This document shows positions 37,948 to 46,129 of a stretch of 64,000 nucleotides of DNA, one piece after another. Numbering within the stretch: the first letter of the stretch is position 1; every line of letters starts with the position of its first letter. The stretch lies in assembly GCA_019359035.1 (NCBI GenBank), contig JAHHIC010000082.1:1-64000 (forward strand), read 5' to 3'. A program made the position numbers and the translations under genes. Below the pieces are notes generated by a model that saw nothing but the letters and a program-made list of their open reading frames with translations, had not been told where the DNA came from and did not search any database. This stretch comes from Scytonematopsis contorta HA4267-MV1 (lineage in GTDB: Bacteria; Cyanobacteriota; Cyanobacteriia; Cyanobacteriales; Nostocaceae).

Positions 37948-40900
37948 ATGATACATAAAATGCAAAATATAAATTTACTTTGTAATTGGCTTACATTTAG
38001 TCTTTTGGTATTTAGCATTACACCAGTCCACGCTCAAATTACTCCCGACAATACTTTAGGTGCAGAAAGTTCTCGCATTACACCGAACGTTTTAATTAAT
38101 GGCTTAAATGCAGAGAGAATTGACGGTGGTGCTCAGCGTAATAACAACCTTTTTCACAGCTTTAGTCAATTCAATATTAATGATGGGCAAAGAGTATATT
38201 TTGGCAATCCCTCTGGAGTAGATAATATTCTAACGCGGGTCACTGGTGGTCAAATATCAAATATCTTGGGGACTTTGGGAGTTGATGGGACAGCTAATTT
38301 ATTTTTAATTAATCCATCAGGTATTTTATTCGGAGAAAATTCTCGCTTAGATGTGCGTGGCTCTTTTGTGGGAACAACAGCAAATGGGGTGCAGTTTGGT
38401 TCCCAAGGATTTTTCAGTGCTACTAATCCAGAAGCTCCGGCATTATTGACGATTAATCCTTCAGCATTATTGTTTAATCAAATAAATTCAGGGACTAATT
38501 CGGGGACTAATTTAGGGACAATTACCAATCGCTCCCGTCCAAATGCTACCACAGATGCAGCAAATAGCTCCTCGTTTTCTCCGCAACAGGGAAGCCGATT
38601 TTTAGTGGGTGGAGATATTACATTTGATGGGGGAATATTTGCAGCAGTAAGCAATCGCTTGGAATTGGGTGCAGTTAAGGGAGTTGGAGCGGTTGGGTTA
38701 ATTGGTAGTGGTAACGAAATGCGTTTAAATTTCCCTGAAGGTTTTCAGTTAGGGGATATCGCACTGCAAAATAATTCCTTTGCATTCACAACAGAGGGTG
38801 GTGCAATTACTGTTCATGCTCGCAATCTGAGCTTAACAGGAAATAGCTTTATTAGTTCAATTCTTGGTAAGGCTGAAGGTACACCAGGTGTTCCATCTGG
38901 GGATGTTGTCATTAATGCCAAGGATACTGTAACCCTAGATAATAAAAGTTCCATAGGTAATAAAGGTTTTGAAGATTCCTTGGGCGATACGGGAAATGTT
39001 ACTATTAATGCCCAGTCGATTCGTCTTAATAACAGCAGTCTAATTGCCACAAATGGTCAGAAAAATCGAGGAAATGTTTCCCTGAATGCAACTGAAGACA
39101 TAACGTTAGATAATACTAGTTTAGTAACAAGCTTTGGAACCCGAACTTCAATTGGTAAGGCTGGCGATATTAGCCTCACTGCTCGAAGAATTAATTTGAG
39201 CAACAGCGCGTCGATTAATTCTGGTAATATTGGGCAAGGGCAAGGCGGAAAGACGACTCTGGAAGCTCAAGATACTGTTTCCCTATCCAGTAAGGCTGGC
39301 ATTTACAGTGGTTCTGGAGCATCAATTTTTGGTGGTGTTAATCGCGAAGCATCTGGTGATATTGAAATTAAAGCCAGAAGTCTTTCTCTTGATGCTGACA
39401 CCACTATTAGCTCTACGAATTTTGATGAGGGTCGTGCTGGGGATATTCAAATTACCACCAAAGACTCTATATCTCTGGATGGTGCGACTATCACATCTGG
39501 TACAAGTGGTTCTGGTGAAGGAGGGGATATTCAGCTACAAACACGAACCCTGAATCTCTTTAATGGTGGAACTATTGGTACGCAAACGAACGGACAGGGG
39601 AACAGTGGAAATTTACTTATTAACGCTTCTGATTCTGTCGGTTTGAGTGGCTCAACAACAATTAGTCTGCAAGACGGAAAAAACTTTATTATAGGAAGCA
39701 GCATCGCAACAAGTGCTCTTGGTTCTGGCAAAGGTGGGCAATTAAGTATTAATACTGGACGTTTGAGCATTCGTGATGGTGGGAATATAAGCACATCCGT
39801 AGGTATTGGTAAGCCCGGTCGAGGAGGAGATTTAAGTATTAAGGCAACAGACTCAGTAGAAGTAGTTGGTTTTATACCCAATACTGGCTTAGTCAGTGGT
39901 ATTCGGACTTCAACCCTTGGCTCTGGGGATGCTGGAAGCTTGAATATTACTACTCCTCGTTTAAGCGTTCGAGAAGGAGGAACCGTCAACACGGCGACTG
40001 CTACCAATGATAGTAGCGGAAGGGGTGGTAATTTAATAATCAATGCTTCTGACCTAGTTGAGGTTGCTGGTCTTTCTCCAGACGGTAAATTTGTCAGTGG
40101 TATATCTTCTGGCACTTCAGGGTTTGGTGATGCTGGAAACATGACAATTAACACGGGTCGTCTTAGTATTGGTGGTGGTGCGCTCGTTGAAACGGGTACT
40201 CGTTCGGGAAGCCGAGGACTGGGTGGTAATTTAACCGTGAATGCCTCTGAATTTGTGGAAGTTGTAGGTACTGGTAATGTTTCAGAAAATCAATTTCCTG
40301 GTGTGCTATCAACGTCAACTAGCGGAAGCGGAAATGCAGGTAATCTTACTATTAACACACCTAAACTCAGTGTTCGGGATGTAGGAATTATAGAAACAAC
40401 GGCAAATTCTGGAAGTACAGGTCAAGGTGGTAATTTAAGCATTAACGCTTCTGACTTTGTTGAAGTATTGGGTACTTCGACCGATGGTAAATCTTCCAGT
40501 ACCATAACAGCTTCTACATTCGCCTCCGGGAATGCTGGTAGTATAAATATTACTACTAATCGTCTTAGTGTTGGCGATGGGGGATTTATCTCCACAGATG
40601 CACGTGAAGGAACTACTGGTCAAGGAGGTAGTTTAACAATCAACGCTTCAGATGTGGAGATTAGGGGCAAATCCCCAGAGGATATATTTAATAGCTCTCT
40701 GAGTACGAGTTCTTTTGGTTCTGGTAATGCAGGACAATTAAATATAACAACTAATCGACTCAGTATTAGTAATGGATATATTTCAACAGCCACAAATGGT
40801 TCAGGAAGAGGTGGTGATATTGATATTAACACTAGGGAATCTGTGGAAATTCTAGCAAACCCCACCGATACAGACATGGCTGACGCAATATTTACATCAA

Positions 40901-41898
40901 CTAGTGGTTCAGGTGATGCTGGCAATTTGAATATTCGCACCCAACGTTTAAATATCCGTAATGGTGCCTTCGTGGGAGCAGGTACAACACCTAGTAGTAC
41001 AGGGAAAGGTGGTAATATTTTAATAAATGCTTTTAATTCTGTTGATGTTACTGGTTCATCAAATGATGGTCGCTCGCAAAGTCTTATCTCCGTTCGTAGC
41101 CGAGGTGAGGGACAAGCTGGAAATATCACCGTCAATTCTCCGCTTATCAGCCTCCGAAACACAGGTGCAATTAATGCTGAATCTTTTGCCAATGATGGCG
41201 GTAACATAGAAGTCAATGCAAATGTATTACTATTGCGTCGCGGTGGTAACATTTCAGCGACAGCAGGCAATGACCAAGCAGGGGGAAATGGTGGCAATAT
41301 TAACATTAACGCTGAGGTAATTGCCGCAGTCGAAACTGAAAACAGCGATATATCAGCCAATGCTTTCCAAGGACAGGGTGGAAACATCAACATAAATACT
41401 CAAGCGATTTTTGGCATTGTTCCTGCAGCTTTCCCTACCCTCAAAAGCGATATTACAGCAAGCTCAAAATTGGGAATCCAAGGACAAGTCACCATCAATC
41501 AACCCAATGTGCAAGACCCACAAACAGTAGTAGAATTACCAGAACCAAACACAGATGCTAGTAACCAAATAGCCCAAGTTTGTCCAAAAGATTCCACTGG
41601 TAAGCTTTTGGGTGAATTTTATATAGTTGGACGCAAAGGTAGCCTACCCCCATCGCGTTTTGAACCACTTGCTGGCACTCCCAGCTTAAGCCCCCTAGCG
41701 ACATTAGACGCTGATTCCAGCACAGATTCCAACAAAATCGCCAGCACATCCCCAATTCCCAAACTAGCACCCAACGAGCCAACACCAATTGTGGAAGCGC
41801 AAGGCTTTCTCAAAACCCCTGATGGTCAGGTTCACCTTGTAGCCCAAGCAGCATCAGCAACACCCTACACTCCCACCTCCGCAAAAAGTTGCCCTTAG
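37948..41898 (+). CDS. Large TPS filamentous haemagglutinin-type exoprotein
   Basis: About 1316 residues with a signal peptide (LLCNWLTFSLLVFSITPVHA), a TPS domain with IDGGAQRNNNLFHSFSQF and NPSGILFGENSRLD, then about 20 beta-helix units of the GSGDAGSLNITTPRLSVREGG type. The C-terminal module contains AQVCPKDSTGKLLGEFYIVG and PPSRFEPLAGTPS. A frame start upstream of the ATG at about 37948 would add four residues. No TpsB partner is nearby. A partial copy of its C-terminal module lies at 42806-42853 beyond HigBA. Confidence 0.9.
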   Translation: MIHKMQNINLLCNWLTFSLLVFSITPVHAQITPDNTLGAESSRITPNVLINGLNAERIDGGAQRNNNLFHSFSQFNINDGQRVYFGNPSGVDNILTRVTGGQISNILGTLGVDGTANLFLINPSGILFGENSRLDVRGSFVGTTANGVQFGSQGFFSATNPEAPALLTINPSALLFNQINSGTNSGTNLGTITNRSRPNATTDAANSSSFSPQQGSRFLVGGDITFDGGIFAAVSNRLELGAVKGVGAVGLIGSGNEMRLNFPEGFQLGDIALQNNSFAFTTEGGAITVHARNLSLTGNSFISSILGKAEGTPGVPSGDVVINAKDTVTLDNKSSIGNKGFEDSLGDTGNVTINAQSIRLNNSSLIATNGQKNRGNVSLNATEDITLDNTSLVTSFGTRTSIGKAGDISLTARRINLSNSASINSGNIGQGQGGKTTLEAQDTVSLSSKAGIYSGSGASIFGGVNREASGDIEIKARSLSLDADTTISSTNFDEGRAGDIQITTKDSISLDGATITSGTSGSGEGGDIQLQTRTLNLFNGGTIGTQTNGQGNSGNLLINASDSVGLSGSTTISLQDGKNFIIGSSIATSALGSGKGGQLSINTGRLSIRDGGNISTSVGIGKPGRGGDLSIKATDSVEVVGFIPNTGLVSGIRTSTLGSGDAGSLNITTPRLSVREGGTVNTATATNDSSGRGGNLIINASDLVEVAGLSPDGKFVSGISSGTSGFGDAGNMTINTGRLSIGGGALVETGTRSGSRGLGGNLTVNASEFVEVVGTGNVSENQFPGVLSTSTSGSGNAGNLTINTPKLSVRDVGIIETTANSGSTGQGGNLSINASDFVEVLGTSTDGKSSSTITASTFASGNAGSINITTNRLSVGDGGFISTDAREGTTGQGGSLTINASDVEIRGKSPEDIFNSSLSTSSFGSGNAGQLNITTNRLSISNGYISTATNGSGRGGDIDINTRESVEILANPTDTDMADAIFTSTSGSGDAGNLNIRTQRLNIRNGAFVGAGTTPSSTGKGGNILINAFNSVDVTGSSNDGRSQSLISVRSRGEGQAGNITVNSPLISLRNTGAINAESFANDGGNIEVNANVLLLRRGGNISATAGNDQAGGNGGNININAEVIAAVETENSDISANAFQGQGGNININTQAIFGIVPAAFPTLKSDITASSKLGIQGQVTINQPNVQDPQTVVELPEPNTDASNQIAQVCPKDSTGKLLGEFYIVGRKGSLPPSRFEPLAGTPSLSPLATLDADSSTDSNKIASTSPIPKLAPNEPTPIVEAQGFLKTPDGQVHLVAQAASATPYTPTSAKSCP

Positions 41899-41939
41899 GG
41901 AACTCGGAATAAAAAAATCTTCATTACTTTAACTTATTG

Positions 41940-42060
41940 TGGGATGGACTTCCAAAGCTCCCTCACCCTTCCAAGGTGGGGAGATTTGTGTGTACACGGT
42001 AGCTTACGGATACAGGGAGAGGTCTGGAAAGGGGTTTTTTCTTTTCTGGAGATGTCTAGT
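41940..42060. repeat. Interspersed repeat ending TTTTCTGGAGATGTCTAGTAGTT
   Basis: A degenerate G/C-rich repeat followed by TTCTGGAGATGTCTAGTAG. Nearly the same end sequence occurs at about 1489-1508, so both belong to one element family. Confidence 0.6.
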
Positions 42061-42114
42061 AGTTCTTAACCCTAATCAAATAGAATGTCTACTATGATAG
42101 AAGACGAAGCTTAA

Positions 42115-42414
42115 ATGCATTTAATTTCAATTAGTAACCTCCGTGCTGATGCAGGTCAATACCCAGATGCCAAAAAGCAAATTGATGATTGGTATGCAAC
42201 TGTTAAAAGCGCAGAATGGGATAATCTGGAGGATGTTCGTAAAATTTACCGAGATGCTGAAGCTGTTAGTAATTTTACGGTATTTAATATAAAAGGTAAT
42301 GCCTATCGCTTAATTGTTGGTATTGACTACGAACATCAAGTGCTTTATTACAAATATTTTCTCACCCACGCCGAGTACAATAAAAATAAATGGAAAAATG
42401 ACCCTTACTTTTGA
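42115..42414 (+). CDS. higB: HigB-family toxin (mRNA interferase)
   Basis: A 99-residue HigB-type toxin. Family features: N-terminal MHLIS, WYATVKSAEWDNLEDVRKIY, the central FNIKGNAYRLIVGIDYEHQVLYYKYFLTHAEY and a C-terminal basic stretch. HigB toxins cut translated mRNAs. The toxin precedes the antitoxin, the usual hig order, with a 17-base overlap. Confidence 0.9.
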   Translation: MHLISISNLRADAGQYPDAKKQIDDWYATVKSAEWDNLEDVRKIYRDAEAVSNFTVFNIKGNAYRLIVGIDYEHQVLYYKYFLTHAEYNKNKWKNDPYF

Positions 42415-42796
42415 CCAAAGCGCCTACTGTAATCTTTTAGCTGAAGTTGTTCCTGTCGCTATTGAGACGGAGCAACAGTATCAGCGTCTTTTAAAAGTTG
42501 TTGAAAATTTAACTTTCAAGAAGAATCGTACGCTGGAAGAAAAAGCCGTACACAAGTTGTTGGTAATACTAATTGAAGCTTATGAAGCACAGAATTACCC
42601 AATGGATAAGTCCGAACCTCATGAAATCCTCCAACACATTATGGAAGCCAGTGGAACGAATACTTCAGACTTAGTAGGCATTATTGGTAGCGATAGTATA
42701 GTTTCCGAAGTGCTAAACGGTAAGCGTTCTATCAGCCAAATGCAAGCTAAAGCATTAGGTAATTATTTTAAGGTTACTCCTAATTTATTTCAATAA
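42398..42796 (+). CDS. higA: HigA-family antitoxin
   Basis: With the ATG at 42398 the antitoxin is 132 residues. The C-terminal helix-turn-helix (DLVGIIGSDSIVSEVLNGKR followed by SISQMQAKALGNYFKV) is of the HigA/XRE kind that binds both operator and toxin. The reading frame opens further upstream but only the ATG inside higB gives family sequence. Confidence 0.88.
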   Translation: MTLTFDQSAYCNLLAEVVPVAIETEQQYQRLLKVVENLTFKKNRTLEEKAVHKLLVILIEAYEAQNYPMDKSEPHEILQHIMEASGTNTSDLVGIIGSDSIVSEVLNGKRSISQMQAKALGNYFKVTPNLFQ

Positions 42797-42805
42797 ATAA
42801 AAAAA

Positions 42806-42853
42806 GCAACTCCACCATCGCGTTTCGAGCCACTTCCAGGAACACCCAGCTAA
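42806..42853 (+). pseudogene. Remnant of a TPS exoprotein C-terminus
   Basis: The frame reads ATPPSRFEPLPGTPS then stop, matching PPSRFEPLAGTPS of the upstream exoprotein (41648-41688) at both DNA and protein level. It shows that a second, mostly deleted tpsA tail lies beyond higBA. Confidence 0.75.
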
Positions 42854-42866
42854 AATCTAGGGTGTT
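42841..42866 (+). terminator. Possible terminator after higBA
   Basis: AACACCC...GGGTGTT stem of 7 bp followed by TCCTTTATA. The U-tract is weak. It overlaps the TPS remnant. Confidence 0.4.
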
Positions 42867-43218
42867 TCCTTTATACCATTTTACTTGTTTCGCCTTCAGC
42901 ATAGATGCCCTCTGCCCTCTGCCTTCTTTGGTCATACCCCTGAACTACTAACATTACCACCATCGTCAAATAGAATGAATCTCCTGCAACATTATTTGCG
43001 CCAGAAAATGTTGTAAGGTTTGAAAATACATATCAAATTAACTTCAGGGTAACAACAAATAAACAGAAAGAAAGAGAATAAAAATATTTCTAAAGAAGGA
43101 GGAATTAATTGTAACAGAAAGTTTACAAGAAAAATGCATAAAAAGTAAAAAATAAAAAGTTAATAAATTAAAAAATAATCTCCAAGATTTACCCCTCACC
43201 TTTAAAAATCTCAAACGC
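42867..43218. other. Intergenic region, no gene seen
   Basis: AT-rich. It contains a CTCTGCCCTCTGCCTTCTTT repeat copy near 42910 and a purine-rich leader. Nothing else is recognisable. Confidence 0.4.
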
Positions 43219-43265
43219 AGTCCATTTCAATGGACTTAAGCTTTCAGACAGGGATTTCAATCCCT
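43219..43265. repeat. Two perfect hairpins sharing an ATTTCAAT core
   Basis: AGTCCATT-TC-AATGGACT (43219-43236) and AGGGATT-TC-AATCCCT (43250-43265) are perfect inverted repeats sharing an ATTTCAAT core, just before the 9-mer array. Confidence 0.75.
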
Positions 43266-43354
43266 GGCTTTTGGGGCTTTTGGGGCTTTTGGGGCTTTTG
43301 GGGCTTTTGGGGCTTTTGGGGCTTTTGGAGCTTTTGGAGCTTTTGGAGCTTTTG
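43266..43354. repeat. 9-bp minisatellite GGGGCTTTT / GGAGCTTTT
   Basis: About six copies of GGGGCTTTT and then three of GGAGCTTTT in direct tandem. The unit is three codons long, so the open frame running into the P-type ATPase gene is kept (LLG/LLE repeats). Confidence 0.9.
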
Positions 43355-43483
43355 AATTTTAGAACTTTCAGGAATTTTGTAAATTCTGTCAATTCAGAAA
43401 ATTCAGGGAATTCTGTAGCTATTAATGACTTTAGAGATGCAAGTGAAATCAGTTTGTTTCAAAAAGGCTATATAATAAATTTT

Positions 43484-46006
43484 ATGTCGAGCAAATTCAG
43501 TTCAGAGTTTTCACGGTTCATTACCAGAGGAAATGTTTCTGGCAAAGAGGTTTCCTCATTAGAGAAACCACAAGGCTTAAGTCAAAGCCAAGTCAGAGCG
43601 AGACAAAAAGAAGGTAGGACAAATAATGTAAAATTACCAACAAGTCGCTCCTACCTGCAAATATTGCGCGAAAACCTTTTTACATTCATGAACGCAGTTT
43701 TCTTAGCAATTAGCTGCGTATTTATCATTCTAGGAAGCCCATCAGATGCTTTTTTTGTAGGAGCAGTCATATTTAGTGGTGCATTTATCAGCCTTTATCA
43801 AGAAATTTGGGCAAAGCGAAAATTAGATAAAATTGCGTTACTAACCCGTCCCGTAGAAACCGTAATTCGCGATGGTCAAGAATTTACCATAGAACCAGGG
43901 GAAGTTGTCCAAGGAGACATTCTACGCTTACGTCCCGGAGACCAAATTTTAGTAGATGGAGAAATCGTCGGAGATGGACGAGTAGAAATAGATGAATCGT
44001 TATTAACAGGTGAATCAGATTTAATTGCCAAAAAAACAGGACAACCCCTTTATTCCGGTAGCTTCTGCGTCAGTGGAACAGCTTATTATGAAGCCCAAAA
44101 AGTAGGGAAAGAAACAGTTGCTTATAACCTAATGGTAGCAGCAAGAGAGTTTCGACGAAATTTGACACCATTACAGCAAGAAATTAATGTCATAATTCGC
44201 GTACTTTCCTTAATAGTTAGCTGTCTTTGGTTTTTACTGGGCATAAATTTTATTGTTCATCAATATTCAATAGAAGAACTCGTTCAACGCTCAGCAGTAA
44301 TTGCAGGGTTAATTCCCGCAGGTATTTTAATTACAATTACTCTTGCGTATGTACTAGGAGCAGTACAGATGCTGGGGAAAAATGTTTTAATTCAACAAAC
44401 TAACGCAGTCGAATCATTAAGTCATGTTGATGTCCTCTGTCTCGATAAAACGGGAACACTGACAAATAACTATATGACATTAGAAAATATTTATCCTCTG
44501 GAAATCAGCGAATCAAAATTACGTCAACTCATAGGTAATTATGCAGCTAGTACCAGTTCAGGCAATCGGACTATCGAAGCCATTTTGACTGCTTGTCCCA
44601 ATGCAATTCTACCAGTGAAAACAGAAGTACCTTTTGCCAGTGCGAGGAAATGGAGTGCTATAGTCTTTGATGACTCAGAAAAAGCAGGTACTTATATTTT
44701 AGGCGCTCCAGAAACACTATTTTCATCTGTGACTTTAGACAATATTCATCAAAATTATATTCAACAGCAAGTGAACCAAGGATTGCGTGTTCTTTTGTTC
44801 GCTTATAGTCCAAAAGTTATTAACTTTGATGGAAATTTTGATGGAAATCACCCTCCTCGCTTACCGAGTAATTTAATCCCATTAGGTATTCTTAGTTTCG
44901 CACAACAATTGCGTCCTTCCGCTCGTGAAACACTACAAGGTTTTGTGGAAGCAGGAATTGCAGTCAAAATAATTTCTGGTGATAATGCCGATAGCGTTGC
45001 TCAACTCGCTCAGCAAGCAGGATTTAGCGAGGAAATTAAGCTTGTTTCCGGTCAACAATTAGAGACAATGAATAGTGCTGAATTTGCTAGTGCTGCAATT
45101 GAAAATAATGTTTTTGGACGTGTAACACCAGAACAAAAGGGAAAAATAATCAGAAGTATTAAGAATGCTGGACATTACGTAGCCATGATTGGTGATGGGG
45201 TAAACGATATTTTATCTCTGAAACAAGCAAACTTAGCAATTGCAATGGAAAGCGGTAGCAAAGCAACCAGAGCAATTGCGGATATTGTCTTATTAAAAGA
45301 TTCTTTTGAAGCCTTACCAGAAATCTTTGTACAAGGGCAAAAAATCCGTAATGGTATTCAAGATGTTTTTAAACTGTTTATTACACGTTTATCTTGTGTC
45401 ACACTACTGATTATTGCTAGTGCATTGGTAACGGATTACTTCCCTTTGAGAAATAAACATAGCGCAATTGTATCCCTAATTAGTTTAGGATTGCCTAGTA
45501 CATTTATTCCAGTTTGGGCAAAACCTACCATACAACCTCAAAAAAGTCTTATTCGCTCGATGGTTAATTTTGTAGTACCTGCAATTTTAAGCATCACCTT
45601 TGTTTCTTTAGGAGTTTATTTATTTTATTTTCTGAAAAGTATTCCCAATCTACCCATAGATATTACAAGCACCGAGTTAAAATATCAAGTGCCTCGCACT
45701 GCATTAGTAACGATTTTGGTATTTTGCCAATTAATGTTAATTTTGTTTCTTAAACCTCCGACTACAGCATGGGTTGCTGGGGAACGTCTGAGTGGTGATT
45801 GGCGTTATTCTGTGTTAGCTTTTTTGTTGTTGATAGTTTATTTTTTAATTTTATTAATTCCAGCAATCCGCGACTTTTTTGAGCTATCTTCACTTGCTGG
45901 CATTGATTATTTATTTTTAGGATTAGTAGCTTTAGTTTGGTCTTTGACGGTACGCTGGATGTGGCGTAATAATTTTTGGCAGAAAATGATTGGCAACAGA
46001 TTATAA
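43484..46006 (+). CDS. Cation-transporting P-type ATPase
   Basis: With the ATG at 43484 the product has 840 residues. P-type hallmarks: actuator TGES (LLTGESDL), phosphorylation site D321 in LDKTGT, and hinge GDGVND. The M4 segment reads GLIPAGILITITLAYVLG, without the CPC of heavy-metal pumps and without N-terminal metal-binding domains, so a Ca/Mg-type or uncharacterised cation is likelier. Two membrane helices precede the actuator and several follow the P-domain. The frame is open for 71 codons upstream through a 9-mer minisatellite; that extension is probably leader. The stop lies within a 25-bp direct repeat. Confidence 0.9.
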   Translation: MSSKFSSEFSRFITRGNVSGKEVSSLEKPQGLSQSQVRARQKEGRTNNVKLPTSRSYLQILRENLFTFMNAVFLAISCVFIILGSPSDAFFVGAVIFSGAFISLYQEIWAKRKLDKIALLTRPVETVIRDGQEFTIEPGEVVQGDILRLRPGDQILVDGEIVGDGRVEIDESLLTGESDLIAKKTGQPLYSGSFCVSGTAYYEAQKVGKETVAYNLMVAAREFRRNLTPLQQEINVIIRVLSLIVSCLWFLLGINFIVHQYSIEELVQRSAVIAGLIPAGILITITLAYVLGAVQMLGKNVLIQQTNAVESLSHVDVLCLDKTGTLTNNYMTLENIYPLEISESKLRQLIGNYAASTSSGNRTIEAILTACPNAILPVKTEVPFASARKWSAIVFDDSEKAGTYILGAPETLFSSVTLDNIHQNYIQQQVNQGLRVLLFAYSPKVINFDGNFDGNHPPRLPSNLIPLGILSFAQQLRPSARETLQGFVEAGIAVKIISGDNADSVAQLAQQAGFSEEIKLVSGQQLETMNSAEFASAAIENNVFGRVTPEQKGKIIRSIKNAGHYVAMIGDGVNDILSLKQANLAIAMESGSKATRAIADIVLLKDSFEALPEIFVQGQKIRNGIQDVFKLFITRLSCVTLLIIASALVTDYFPLRNKHSAIVSLISLGLPSTFIPVWAKPTIQPQKSLIRSMVNFVVPAILSITFVSLGVYLFYFLKSIPNLPIDITSTELKYQVPRTALVTILVFCQLMLILFLKPPTTAWVAGERLSGDWRYSVLAFLLLIVYFLILLIPAIRDFFELSSLAGIDYLFLGLVALVWSLTVRWMWRNNFWQKMIGNRL

Positions 46007-46070
46007 ACGGATATAGCGGATGGGTTGTCAGTGAGAAGTAATATTTTGGCAACAGATTATAAACGGATAT
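45990..46070. repeat. 25-bp direct repeat spanning the ATPase stop
   Basis: TTGGCAACAGATTATAAACG plus GATAT occurs at 45990-46014 (including the stop codon) and again at 46046-46070, 56 bases apart. This is a local duplication of the gene end. Confidence 0.85.
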
Positions 46071-46129
46071 TTATTATTTAATCCCACAGATAATTCATCC
46101 GCTACATCCGTTAGCGAAGCATCCGTTGC

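Noticed and set aside
38814-41393. Long open frames opposite the exoprotein gene
   Set aside because: They mirror the repetitive beta-helix coding sequence and show no family features or start sites.
43219-43265. ATTTCAAT hairpins resembling CRISPR repeat ends
   Set aside because: Only two unlike hairpins, no regular spacers, and no cas genes in the window.
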